From NCBI GenBank assembly GCA_037013495.1, contig CM072809.1, positions 8,875,001 through 8,939,000 on the forward strand: 64,000 nucleotides of DNA. Direction: 5' to 3'. The notes beneath the pieces were generated by a model. That model saw nothing but the letters and a program-made list of their open reading frames with translations, was not told the origin of the DNA and ran no database searches. The position numbers and the translations under genes are program-made. The DNA is from Hippophae tibetana. Its lineage: Eukaryota > Streptophyta > Magnoliopsida > Rosales > Elaeagnaceae. Below, piece after piece: positions 1-12,599 of the stretch. The number at the start of each line of letters is the position of its first letter. Positions within the stretch are counted from its first letter, which is position 1.

Positions 1-38
1 AACTAATAGCTTGTTGTTTCTGTTCTAAAATTCTGTAG

Positions 39-1965
39 GTTCCATTAATTGCTGTAGCAGTAGGCAGTCGAGGTCTAATAAACCAACTATTAGGCCCAAA
101 ATTTGGTTGCTTTTTAGTCTATGGATCCTTGAAGAGAGAGCCTATTCCTGGCTTACCGAATTTGGTCAGCCTTAGACAAGTTTATAAGATTGACAATGTA
201 AATGCAGATACAAAAGTCTTTGGTCTGATTTCGAATCCTGTTGGTCATAGTAAAGGTCCAATCTTACACAATCCTGCCCTAAGACATGCTGGGTATAATG
301 GAATTTATGTTCCATTTTTGGTTGATGATGTCAAGGAATTCTTCAGGACCTATACATGCATTGACTTTGCAGGTTTCAGGTTTGCAGCCATTCTTCAAAT
401 TCCATTTCCTCTCATAAGAAATTATTGTTAGTCCTTAGACACATCTAATCTGATAGTGTATGCTTTTGATTTACTAAATGTCACATCAACAACACCTTTT
501 GTTCCCATAATTTTGATTCATTTGATATGTATTTAGCTTCAAAAGTCATTGATAAATTATATTGCTCGTTGGTGGGAGCAGTGTTGGAACTCCACACAAG
601 GAAGCAGCCTTAGGGTGTTGCGATGAAGTCCATCCACTTGCTAAGGTGTGGGGGGGGGGCATCAAAATGTGTCTGATTTTGAATCTTTTATCCATAAATG
701 AAATGTTTCAGGATCATTTTTGGTATAAGATTTGCGCATATAAAATTCTGAACTGTAGCATTTTTTTTATTTTTTTTCAATGATCAGTGCATCGGTGCTG
801 TAAACACCATAGTGAGGAGGCCAACTGATGGGAAACTGGTTGGTTACAATACAGACTGTGAGGCTTCTATTACTGCAATAGAGGATGCACTGAGAGGTAC
901 TGCATTACTAGATGCTTTATTTCCTATATTTACTCTCTTTAATCTGTTTTTTTGCGGATTATTTGAATTGATAATTTATAGATGGGCTTCTTGGGCTTAT
1001 GAAATTAATCAGTTATTGGTTTTATTTCTTCATTTATATTCCAATGACAATGGAAATAACAATATGATATAAGACTTCATGCATACATTTTTTTTAATTG
1101 TGATTTGTTCAAATTTGGATGGAAAGAACAGAAAGACACTTGGCCTGTGTAGAAGTATCACATACTTCTCCAATGGCAGGGAAGATGTTTGTGCTAATTG
1201 GAGCAGGAGGAGCAGCAAGAGCACTAGCTTTTGGAGCCAAAGATAGAGGGTGTCGGATTTTTATTTTTAATCGGAATTATGGTAAATGAAAAAAAAAACT
1301 GTTTAACTATTTTTAGTATATTCTAAGCTATTTTGATCTCTCTAACTATGACATTACATTGTAGAAAGAGCAAGAGCTCTTGCCGTTGCTGTTTCTGGGG
1401 AGGCTCTGCCATATGAGTATTTAGACAGATTTTGCCCTGAAAATGGGATGATTCTAGCAAATGCTTCTTCTGTTGGAATGGAACCAAACTCAAACGAAAG
1501 CCCTATTTCAAAGGTTCTCTAACTTTATTTTTATTTTTTATCTGTTTATTGCAAAGAGTATAATTGCTATTATTATCAATGGAGTTCTTAAATATTCTTA
1601 CTCCTTAGGAGGCTTTAAAAGCATACGAGTTGGTGTTTGATGCGGTGTACACTCCTAGAAAAACACAGCTCTTACAAGATGCTGCCAAGGTTGGAGTCAT
1701 AGTGGTAAGTGGAGCTGAGATGTTCGTTAGACAAGCACTAGGCCAATTTAGGCTCTTCACTGGTGGTCCAGGTTTGAATCCAATTCCTTTTAATTTTGAA
1801 AACTTAGTTTCCCTAGATTTTATAGTATCCCAATTATCTGATCATATCTTTTATTTCTTTTGCTTTAATTTCTCTACTGTGTAAAATGACAGCATCATTT
1901 GTATTTGTTTGCATTTTGCAGCTCCAGAAGATTTCATGCGTAAACTGGTTGAAGAACAATTCTAA
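39..1965 (+). CDS. DQD/SDH: 3-dehydroquinate dehydratase/shikimate (quinate) dehydrogenase, 3' part
   Basis: Bifunctional shikimate-pathway enzyme, normally plastidic. The window holds the last residues of the dehydratase domain (VGSRGLINQLLGPKFG) and the whole dehydrogenase domain; the 5' exons lie upstream. Exons by splice border and phase: 39-379, 582-645, 788-896, 1153-1281, 1365-1513, 1609-1771, 1922-1965; together 332 codons plus stop. Visible motifs are the substrate loop NPVGHSKGPILHN, the catalytic Lys in PHKEA, GAVNTIVRR, the Asp in GYNTDCEAS, the nucleotide loop GAGGAAR and NRNYERA. Known shikimate dehydrogenases have Ser in HSKS and Thr before PHKE (S338 and T381 in Arabidopsis numbering, from memory). 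Here both positions are Gly (255-257 and 586-588), as in quinate dehydrogenase paralogues. The domain is intact. The family call is sure; quinate specificity is inferred. It converges with the SDR gene. Confidence 0.93.
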
Positions 1966-2426
1966 CTATTTTCCTCACGCAAAGATCACTTATTTGTACC
2001 AAACACATCATGTATTCATAGATCTTCATGTTAGATGTTAAACGAAACCCGTCCCCTCCAAAAGAACAAGAAGAAGAGGGGAATAGGAAGAAGTACAATC
2101 TTGATGGAAAATAAACTAGATTCAAGAAAATAAGGACTAATGGTTAAGAGATGATTGCAAATTGTGTGAACATTTGAAGCAATTTTATCCAGTGATCTTG
2201 TATGGGTAAAGCATTTCTTTGTGAATTTTGAGTACTTTCATCAATTTAGCTCTCGAAGTAGGAATTAAGAGAAACCCTTCATAAAATTAAAAATGATATG
2301 TAATAAAAAAGGAAATGAAATAAAAAAATAAAGTATCATAAGGATAACCAGATTCCAGAGAATTATAACCATCATAGCAGAGAACAATGTGTACACATTG
2401 GGTCAATATTTGAAAATATATATATT
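1966..2426. other. Convergent intergenic spacer
   Basis: This stretch separates the stops of two genes that run toward each other, so it must hold both 3' UTRs. It is A-rich, with AATAAA-like runs on both strands near 2110 and 2330. No gene is seen. Confidence 0.6.
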
Positions 2427-3916
2427 TCACCGTACCTGGTTTGTTGTACTAAAGTTCAAACTCTTGAAAGAAGTAAAACCTCCATCTACCACTAAATTAT
2501 GACCACTAACATACTTAGCTTCATCTGATGCAAGATACACTGCAGCATTAGCTATATCACTGGCTTCACAATTTGTTCCTGCTAAAGCACCTGAACTATG
2601 TATCATTTCTAATATTTGTTGATCATTAGCACCTGGATAAATTTGTCTCATTTCTTCCATCACAAATGGGGTCGGGATAATGAATGGCGATATGCAGTTG
2701 ACCCTGATTCCATACTTACACAACTCTGCACTAACAGACTTCACAATGCCTATAACAGCAGACTTGGAAACAGAATATGTGTGCTGTGCCAACCCTCCCA
2801 TTACTCCTGTAACACTGGCTGTACAAAGAATGGAGCCAGTTCTTTGAGGGATCATCACCCTCGATGCATGTTTTATCCCTGCCACGACACCACGCACATT
2901 GATGTCCATAACTCTGTCAAATACTGCCAGATCAAGGTCAGCAATGCTTGGAGTAGTATTGCAGGCCACTCCAGCATTGTTGTACATTATATCAAGTTGC
3001 TTATGTTTGTTGATGGTAAAATCGATGGCATTGGAAACATCAGACTCTTTAGTGACATCACAAGCAATGAAGGTGGCACTTGGACCGAGCTCTTCTGCTG
3101 TATCTCGGCCAAGTTGCTGCTGGATATCGGCTATAACAATTTTGGCACCATTATTAATGAACTTTAATGCAGTTGCCTTTCCTATGCCACTTGCTGCACC
3201 AGTGATCAATGCTACTTTGCCATTGAGCCTGCTTTGTCACAGCCAAATGACATAGTCTAATTATCATATACAGGCTGTAAGATATTAATTATAAGAAAGA
3301 AAAAGGGGTTAAAGTGTAGCAATTATTCAATCAAGGAATCTCTCCTTTTTCATTGAACTAAAGGATTGCTTAACTGTTTTTTTTCCTGAATCTATAATGA
3401 AATATAAATGAATTGAAGAAATTGTTAGGGGAAATGCTAATTGAATGATAAAGTGACCAGAATACCATGCTCCAGTGTCACTCAAATTGAGAAATAAGCT
3501 GAGTATCAGAATCTGCATGTCGTATCCAACGGTGGTTGAAATTGTGATATGACACTTCAAATTCAACGAACCCCGTTTGAACTAAAAAAATAGTGTTACA
3601 CAACAACGAGGGCAAGCATTCTACTTCTATTTTAAGCTAACAGTGGACAATAATACAATAAAAAAATCCCAATTGAAAAAATTAAAACTTCGAATACCAA
3701 AATTAAGAAGTAATGGAGAGAACAAATTTATAATCCAGATAACTTATTTAAAAAAAAAGTAGTAAGAGAAAAAGATGATAATAAGATGATGGTTTTGACA
3801 TACTTTGCTGTCTGTGAGGAAAAACCCCTTTTGAAGCTCGGAGCAAGCAAAGCTTTTGAAACATTATGGTGGATCTTTTTGCTGTTTTCAAAGATATAAA
3901 ACAATATGAGCTTCAT
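2427..3916 (-). CDS. Short-chain dehydrogenase/reductase, SDR110C type
   Basis: NAD(P)-dependent alcohol/ketone oxidoreductase of the group that includes ABA2 (xanthoxin dehydrogenase), secoisolariciresinol dehydrogenase and momilactone synthase-like proteins; the substrate cannot be read from sequence. Two exons: 3916-3804 and 3228-2427, 304 residues. Residues 1-38 form a basic, Ser-rich leader ending in SFKRGFSSQTAK, as in mitochondria- or plastid-directed relatives. The Rossmann motif TGAASGIG is at 47-54. Asp72 after the second strand favours NAD. NNAG is at 121-124, and the catalytic Ser176, Tyr189 and Lys193 (YSVSK) are present, so the enzyme looks active. The start at 3916 is chosen for length; an in-frame ATG at 3937 would add seven residues. 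The last codons read CAG|GTACGG before TGA, so a further 3' exon cannot be excluded. Confidence 0.9.
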
Positions 3917-4120
3917 ATCAAATATGATAAAGATCACGTATAAATAAGTCTATAGAATGAGAAGTTAAGATTTGATCTTTCTGAACATACAGTTAAGGTT
4001 CAAGAAATAGAGAAGAAAACCTCAGCTCAGCTCTCAGCATTGTTTCTGGTTGAAAATTATTTTGGGAAAGAGACAAAGAGACAGATCCATAAATTATTGG
4101 ATGCTAAATTTATACAATCG

Positions 4121-4137
4121 ACGTGACATCCCACGTG
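4121..4137. promoter_or_regulatory. Paired ACGT elements upstream of the SDR gene
   Basis: ACGTGACATCCCACGTG combines an ABRE-like ACGTGAC with a CACGTG G-box about 205-220 bases upstream of the SDR start codon. Such pairs are known bZIP/bHLH targets, often ABA- or light-responsive. Function here is inferred from sequence and position only. Confidence 0.4.
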
Positions 4138-7100
4138 TACCAAAAATCGATGAATAAATAATACGTTAATAACACTCGTGTAAGTTTTCACCAATTCCTA
4201 AAAATTATCATTTTCATATTTTAAGTTCATGAAAAGCTCGTTAACAGATTGTTAATTTATTTAATCAAATATTTTTATCAATAGTAACAATTTTATAATT
4301 ATGTTAATATCATTATAAAATATTATAAACAAAATATATGATTTTTATTTTTTTTACTTATTTTATAAAATATAATATTTATACTAATATTTTTTGTTTA
4401 TACATATTTATAAATATTTGTTTTATTTAAAAAAAATGAATGAATAATAAGTTACTCATTCTAATTCATTTATAAATGAATAAAATTAAACTCAACTTAC
4501 ATAAATTTGGATAAATTTAAGGGTAGACAATGCTAAGTTTGATTGATTTTTGCTTAAATATTAACATAAATGACATATATCAATTTTTTTAAATAAAAAA
4601 TAAAATTTGATATATAAAATGTTATTTACAAAACATTAGACCAATTTATTTATATTAATATGATAGATTCATTTTGTGGATTATACCTTTAAGTAAATTC
4701 AAAATATTTTGAATTTAAGTTGATTTTAAATAATAAATAAGATTTATTATTTAATCAATAATTAATTTAAAAAAATTATATATTGATATTTTAATTGGAA
4801 TTGTGATTCTAGTTTTAATCAGAAAATAACTCCTAAAAATGAGTAAATTATTTAGAATAAAATAATTCAGATTTTTTTGTTAGTTATAGCAAAAAAATTT
4901 AAAAGATAAATATATGAAAAAAGAATAATATAAGTTATTTAATATTTTAAATTGACAAAAAAAATTAACTAAAATTATACGATATATATATAATATATTG
5001 AAATTGAAAAATAAATATGTGGGATCAATTAAATTTCAATTTTCAAACTTTAAAATCTTAAACAATTTGATATAAGTTGTTTTTTGCATTTACAAAAGGG
5101 AAACAAATATATTAAAAACTTATAAACTGAATTGATTTTTCTAGATTTTGATATATTAGATTGGTTTATTAATTATTAAGTTTATCAATTTAATTATAAA
5201 AATGAAAATTAATAGAATGAAAACTTTAAATAATCTATCTAAAAATCATTTTTTTTCTTATTTTTAACCACATTATATTAAATTATCCTTCCATCTAAAA
5301 AAAATAACGCATGCGTATGCAAGTGTTCGGTTTTTTTTAATTATTATTTTCTTTTTCACATTTTTTGTTAGAAGCCACCAGTTATTTCACTGTAAAGAAA
5401 AATAAAAATAAATAATAAATACTTCAAGAGAACAACCACCTTTCGGTGAAACTATGGTCAACCTAAAATAGCTAAGTTGTATATAAAATTAGATTATGAC
5501 CGAATCAGATGGCCACTAGCATCTTGAAATCGATATGATCCTAACTTTGTTATTTTGTATCATAATTAAGTAATATTATTTTTATTATATATAATTATAT
5601 TAATTTAAATATTTATTACTAATATTATTTCATATTATTTAAAATTTATTACAATTTATGATATATAATTTTTTACTGGTTCATATATAAATGGAATGCT
5701 CAATTAAGAATATAACAGTATTTTGATGTCATTCAGAATGTATGATATATACTAAAACTTGGACTCTTTTTTTAAATAAAATATTTTCGAAGTCAATTTT
5801 AATCATTTAATTTATTTTAATAACCACTAACATACATGCATAGTAAACTAACGGGAAGAATAATAAAAATATATATTTTAAATTTATAATTATAAAAAAA
5901 TATTATTTTATCATATTATTTTAAATTAATTACTTTTTATTTTAAAATTATTTAAATTAAATTACGATAATTTTGATATATTTAATATTATTAAAATATA
6001 TTATATATATATATTTCCCAAGAATGGATGTAAGGTAGAGAAGGGTTAAGTTAGATGGTGTACTTCTATAGACTTAATTATATATTAATCCACTCAGTTT
6101 TCATATATACATACATTTCTTTGCCGTTTAGCCGTTTAGCTAAGATAAATACTTTTATTTATTCTTATTTTTATTGTTTGCGTTGAAAGACGAAGTAAAC
6201 TCGAATTATACTAGTTTTAAGTTGACTTAAATAACGCCGTAAAAGATCGAAAAATGACGAAGGGTAATTCTTTTTCCCTTGTTTGTTTGTTTGGCTTTTT
6301 CAATCAAGCTTGTTTGGAGTAAATTGGATCAATTTTAAATGTCTTAAATTAATTTAATTTGAATTATCAAAATTTACTACGAATTCAAATCAAATATAAA
6401 TGAGTTTTAAATTGACTCAAACTAAACTAAATTGTTAATAGCATGTTTTTATAGTTAATTTAACATTATTTTATAAATCAAAAATATATTTAACAAATAA
6501 AACTTATTAGTTAAAACAATATTACATGAAATATCAAAAATAAAGAAAATAATATCACAACAATTAGTATTTTGAACAAATAATAAATTAATAATGAATA
6601 AATAACTTACGCATACGATAAATATAACAGAGATAATATAACTCCTCGTACACATCTATTACGTTATAATAATTAGTTAATTACAAAACAAAAACACTAT
6701 CAAACCTAAGTTAAAGAAAGATAATTCTTAAAACAATAAGCTAACTTCTAAATAAATTATACAAATATAAACTCTATTAAATCCCTCGTATACAAAAGTT
6801 ATAGAATATTGTGTTTTCATGAAAACTAGTAGTTTGGATAAAAAGTTATAAATTTTAATATAATTTCTCTCATTCATTAAATAAATAAATATATAAGTAA
6901 AATTAAATAACTAATTTTCTTAAAATTTGAATATATATATATATATATATAAAGCTCTTTTAATGTATTCAAGTAAATCATATAATAATCATATAAATAA
7001 AAATAATTTGTTAGGACGTTATTAAAAATATTTTAACTTGTTCCAATAGAAGACGTAGGACTATTGTTGGTTATCAGAGAAACAGAGAGTTGAGAAAGTA

Positions 7101-8261
7101 AGATCGAGTCAATTAAAAATTAAAAGAAATATATTTATCTAATTTTAAGTTTTTAACTTAATATTTAATTGTTATAATTATTTTAAAAATATATTTTGTC
7201 CTAACGAATTGTTTCAAATACAAGGTGGATAAATTCTTTGGATTATTTAAATTTAACTCAAAATTAATTCAATTATATTTGATTTTTATTATTAGATTCA
7301 AATTAATACCACTGATCCGTAACCATCCTTGTCGAGAATTCATGTGCATGGAAAGTGATTCAAAGTCAAACTTCCAAAAAACTACTTGCGTGGGTATTGG
7401 GCCACTCGTGCTATGTGGATTCTCAATTTCAGACATTGTAGTTTTAGAGAAATATGTTTCGTTCAATAAATTAATAAATTTTCTTATATCTTAAAATTAA
7501 TAATCTTATACCAAATTATTTAATAAGAATACCAAAATACAATCATTTCATAATTTTAATAAAATAAAATCAAGATTAAAATGTATGACATCTTTAACAA
7601 TTATCATGGACGATTTTATTGAATCTTGGTTGACGATCAAACGAGTTTTAGTGCTTCGATTATCAGACACGATAATCTCATCAAAGTTTCATATAATATA
7701 TTACAAACAAATATAGAGATAAATATAATATGATATATATAAAAATAAAAACAAATATACAATATTATATATAAAAATATATGTACAAATATATAGATTA
7801 TATGAACCCTCGATTAGATTGTGAGGAGTAGTAGTCTACTCAAGCACCAAACTCTTTTTGGTCATCAAAATTATGGTGATAATTATTTGAAATATTGTGA
7901 GATATAATCTTATTATTATTTTATTGAATTATATTATAAGAATATTTTAATTTTTATGAGTATAAAATTATGAATTTTGAGTAAAATTTTACTAATTTAA
8001 AAAACTTGAAAACAAAAAAAAATCTATATCATATCAATATTCTCCTGAATCTCCGTCTGTAAATTATTGATTTTTCCTTCTATTAGAAGCTGCCTCCTCA
8101 AATTACCAATCGAAAAGGAAAGGGAGAAGGGTGGTTCACATTTTTTGTAAAACTATAATTATAAAGAATTAAACATATGACAATGTATTAAAGATGGTGA
8201 CAATGGTGAATTGTCTGCATCAAAATTAAGATCTTTTAAGAAATAAAGGAAAAATGATATC
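4138..8261. other. AT-rich intergenic region without recognised genes
   Basis: About 4 kb of low-complexity AT-rich DNA with many poly-A/T runs and a dinucleotide AT tract near 6931-6950. The short open frames show no protein family. No tRNA or recognisable transposon coding sequence was seen. Confidence 0.6.
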
Positions 8262-8505
8262 ACAAATTCATTATTTTTGTTATAAAAAAATCTATTATAT
8301 TTGATTAAAATATATTTTAAATCTGTAATTATTTAATAGAACTTTATAAATCTATTACCTTAACAAAAACACATTTTCAAATAACTATCAAAGACATGTC
8401 ACATGTTTGGTTAAAAAGATGACACATGACAAATGTATGACAATATTTTTGAAAATAAATTTTTGTTATTTTTTTTATAAAATTAATGGATTTTTGTGAC
8501 CCCAC
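8262..8505. repeat. Possible MITE with imperfect terminal inverted repeats
   Basis: The left edge (TCACAAATTCATTA) and the reverse complement of the right edge (TCACAAAAATCCATTA) are alike and are followed by similar A-rich tracts. The middle has a second inverted motif (GTCACATG / GACACATGAC). No clear target-site duplication was found. It may be a small non-autonomous DNA element, but AT-rich context makes chance similarity possible. Confidence 0.35.
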
Positions 8506-9786
8506 GAATCTAAAATACACTTTTTTTTAGAGATAATGGAATTAAATTATCATTTAAACAAATATATATTCTCAAAAAATTGCATATATCGGCTTCATCA
8601 GATTCCATGTAGTAATAGATATCCAAACCATAGCCTCTTGCCCTCTTTGTATCAAGGGAAGGGGGGAAATGGTAACAGCTATAGGCCAAGTTATCAGACC
8701 GCGGATCAGAATTAAGACAGATAAATGAGAATACTTCTTCATTTGAAAAGAAAAAAAAAACTGACTCTTCTGCTGGAAAAGTTCTATTCGATCTCTCTAC
8801 ATATTTAACAATGCTACGACACAAATTAACTTCTACTTTTACAACGATACATTGTACCACGTGTTAATATTAATTTACTAAAAAAATAAATCACTTCTTT
8901 AATTTTTAAAATAATTCTAAGACATTGCATGACAAAAAGTATATGAAAAAATGGATACAAAAATGTGATACTAACATTTCTCATTACATATTTTTGCCTC
9001 AATGAAGGCTCGAATACACAACCTTTTGGACATGGGCACTCCAACTCCACCACCTCAACTGAGGTAGGGTGGGACTTAGGAGTATATTTATCTTCTAGGA
9101 GCAGCCAATTTGATAAATATAACTTGACCTTTACACCAAAAAATTAAAAACAAGTTCTAATCTTTTCTTATTTTTCTTCTTGTTTGGAAGGCAGCCATTT
9201 TATTATGTTTATGACTTACAGTCATATTTATGTGAGAGTAGCTATTTAGAGAATCGACATTCCGGGTCAGCTAGGCCAAATGGCCAAATATTGAACACAC
9301 GCCAAAACATACACATAAATTGAGTAGATTAATCTAGTTAGTCATATTTTTAACCACAAAACCCTAACATCAAATTATAAAGTTTAAGACTATTCTTTTC
9401 CTATTGAAGCTTCAAGAATAATCTAAAATCAATATTCTAAAATTATATGCTAAAACAAACCAGCAATCGCAGACAAAACAATTGGCAACTGGATGCTCGC
9501 ACTTGAAAGTTAACATCTAACACAACTCAACTTGGTACTCTCAAAATTGGTGGTAATTAAGAATTTAAGATAGAAATGTTCAATTCTTATACTCACTCCA
9601 TGTTTTCCCCATTCAAGTAAATTCATGACTCTAGAACCAGGCGACGAACAGAACAAACAGTTCTTTCTACTTCATGATTTGTCATTTTTTTACTGATAAA
9701 GCAATAGATCCCTATAAATAGATAATACAAAAAGATACACTCCAGTTTTCTTAGATACCCAGGTTAAGTATACCATTTTGACCATG
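8506..9786. other. Intergenic region downstream of U1C
   Basis: This is the 3' flank of the U1C gene, probably with its 3' UTR near 9600-9786. Around 9005-9060 there is a short GC-richer patch (GGCTCGAATACACAACC, CATGGGCACTCCAAC) resembling fragments common in plant transposons, but not enough to name one. Confidence 0.4.
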
Positions 9787-11236
9787 CTATTGTTCAGATT
9801 CAGAAGCTTGAGAATTGGTGTTGAAATTATCATAGCCCACGCTTGATGGTGCCACTGGATTTGCTTGATACATTACCTGTGAGATCATAGAGGGGGCACC
9901 GTTAGAAGGAGATGGTGCTGCTGTGCTCCCAGGGTTTGTTGTGGGGACACTAAAAGTGGGAGGCCTCATGGAAGCATTTACTTGACCAGGGATTGGTGGA
10001 GCCCCAGGTGGAGCCATCATTTGTGGCATGTTTGGAGGACCAGAAACATAGCCTGCAAAAATAATACAGGATATTTTCACAGGGTTAATGGTAATTGATA
10101 CCACAAGGTATAAGTAAAAACACTTAAGCTACAGCCAGCCACTTTTTATGGCTTCATTTACAGTCTAATTAAAGACATTATTTGAATAGTTACCAGAGAG
10201 ATTGAAACTAAAGCAAAGATAGAAAAAAATGGGATACTAAATTTCTCACATCTATGAGATGGAATTGATTGGCATTGTAAATCATACTGATAATATCACT
10301 GATATTCAGTAGATAAGTAGTCAAAAACATCTAAAAAACAAAGCATCATCATGTCAAACAGGTTTCAGGATTCTTAAAAGATCAAATATGAGAATAATAT
10401 AAGACAAACAAAACATATTTGCAGGGCATCATCTGAATATTAGCTTAAGTAACCGCAATAGCACCAGAACTAATGAATAGGTAAATGAGTCTTCAAGACA
10501 TTGCAAACTACCTGGAGCACCAGGAGGTCTCGGCAAAACAGGAGGCCTAATGCCTGGGATCAGAGGTGCACTCCCGGGAACCTGTGGCATGATGGGAGTG
10601 GGCAAAATAGGAAGTCGAGGCCTCTGTACCATTAAGTGCTGGTTGTAAGCTGCACCAACCTGCTGAAAAGCAGCAGCTTGTCCTAGATGTTCTTTGATCC
10701 TTTGGTCAATCAAACTTTGGGTTTGTTGCTCCTCAAATTGCTGATAGTATATCCGCACATTTGCCTGCAATAGAACATAGTTAAGAGAAGATAATGACTA
10801 AATGTGATGAGCAAGAAAAGCAACACTTAGTATCACCCTGGCACAAGTATACAATACCTTATGCTTATAACCGGCATTATGCTGCTTCCTCACGGATGGC
10901 TAAAAATTAAATAAAAATAAAAATTGTTAGCAATATACAATCCCCACTTAGGGCAATTAACATTTACCATAACTAAAAGGTTCGTAACTTAAAATCAACA
11001 CCAAAACATAGCGCCGCTATGAAAAAAAGAAGTAATCACTCAACTAGATCATTGTATTATCTAATAAGAGAAACAGAGACGGTCTTACCGAATCATGAGT
11101 TAAATAAGTGTCGCAATAATCACAATAATACCTGAAAGTTACAAAATCCAAAAGGAAAAACTAATCAGAAGCTTCCATAACAAAACTTAAAAAGGGTTTA
11201 AATTCGAGAGAGATAAAAAAGATGTTACCGAGGCAT
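9787..11236 (-). CDS. U1C: U1 small nuclear ribonucleoprotein C
   Basis: Component of the U1 snRNP that stabilises pairing of U1 snRNA with 5' splice sites in the nucleus. Five coding exons: 11236-11229, 11131-11089, 10899-10858, 10764-10512 and 10052-9787, giving 203 residues. The first exon codes only MPR minus one base (ATGCCTCG). The U1-type zinc finger covers residues 1-33 with CDYCD (Cys6, Cys9) and His24/His30 in KQHNAGYKHK; it is split over three exons. Then come a Gln-rich helix (YYQQFEEQQTQSLIDQRIKEH) and a Pro/Met/Gly-rich tail typical of the family (RPPVLPRPPGAPG, NMPQMMAPPGAPP). All splice borders are GT/AG and phases agree. Nothing suggests a defect. The start is fixed by the invariant MPR(Y/F)YCDYC. 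Confidence 0.96.
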
Positions 11237-11336
11237 TGCTAATAGATGCAGATTAGAACAGGACAGCCCTAGAGTAACCTGAGACTTGAAGAAATAGATA
11301 AGAGAATCAGGGATCTATGAAAGAGTAGTATTACTA

Positions 11337-11344
11337 AAACCCTA
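11337..11344. promoter_or_regulatory. Telo-box (AAACCCTA) near the U1C transcription start
   Basis: AAACCCTA lies about 100 bases upstream of the U1C ATG. Telo-boxes are common in promoters of plant genes for translation and RNA processing. Position and motif are seen; the regulatory role is inferred. Confidence 0.4.
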
Positions 11345-12599
11345 ACGAGAAGAGAGAATGAGAAGCTTTTACCGTATGTGAAGATTTCGAAAGGCGGGTA
11401 CTTCTGTGCTGTGCTGTGCTGCGTTTGTGGTGCGCTATGCGTATGTGTTGCAATTTTTGGAATTTTACCGGCCCTTGAATCGGGAACCAAATCTATTAAA
11501 CTGCCTGTCAACCAATCAATGGTTGTGAGCTCTCCTTCTGCGGATAGTCGGCTAATCTAACGACTCAAGGTAGTTTTGATGAGAGTAACGGTTTGTTGAA
11601 CCGAATAGGATAATTTAAGTATAATTATAATGAATTAAATTTTATTAAATTGTATTATGATAAGTAAGTATAGTAATCAAATAAAATTGATTATAAATAT
11701 TGTAATAAAATAAATTTTTTATTGTATAATTTATTTAAATCAATATTTAATTTATTTTTATATTTTTATTATATTTTAAAATAAAAAATATATTATTTTT
11801 AATTTTAGATAAAAGATAAAATTAAAATACATAATTTTATAATTAAAGATTCAAATAAATTAAATTAAGTATCTAATGTGATTTAAACACATACATCTTT
11901 ATCATACTAAATGTATATATGATTGTACTATTTTTACATTTTATGATATAGTCTGATTCTACTACAAAATTCATAATTTTTTAAAAAATTATATAATCAT
12001 AGTATTTATATTTTGTAATAAACATATCATAATATTTTATTCTCATTTTATTTTCATTCAAAAACAAACTAAATATTTTATTAATTATTAAAAAAGTTAA
12101 TTAATTTAATAATAGGGTCATATGTGACAACTTAAAAAAATGATATGTTAGTGGAGGTGACCTACTATGTAGAAATATAATTACACTTTTGATAGTCCTG
12201 CCATTTTTTAATAATTATTTTGATATATTAAAATAATTTATTTTCTATTTAAAAAAAATCAAAACCTATAAATAAAAATTACATTATTCATAATTAATTT
12301 TTAATTTTTAGCTTTCAATTTACTAAAATATAACATTTTTAAGGTTAAAGGCATTAAGGAGGTTAAGATGGGAATCTATCTTATAGCATAATTAATTGAG
12401 TCTACGTAATCTCAAAATATTGGGTAAAGGATTGAATCCCATCAATTTTATTTGCCTTCCTCTAACAATCTTGTTTATTTTCTATATGGTTGTATATTTT
12501 ATAATGGGGGTTAATCTATTTTATAAGTGATATGAACATTTATTTAATTTTATATTTTTGTATTATATTTAGCATAAAATAATCTTAATACATATTCAT
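11345..12599. other. U1C upstream region and AT-rich spacer
   Basis: The first 230 bases are mixed composition and should hold the U1C promoter and 5' UTR; a CCAAT sequence is at about 11511. After about 11590 the sequence becomes plain AT-rich spacer with no recognised gene. Confidence 0.5.

Noticed and set aside
2616-3255. Plus-strand open frames of 118 and 183 codons opposite the SDR gene
   Set aside because: They are antisense shadows of the conserved SDR exon and show no domain of their own.
10429-10511. Extension of U1C exon 4 past 10512 as coding
   Set aside because: The conserved reading is kept only by splicing at CCAG|GTAGTT; the bases beyond code an unrelated hydrophobic tail and belong to the intron.
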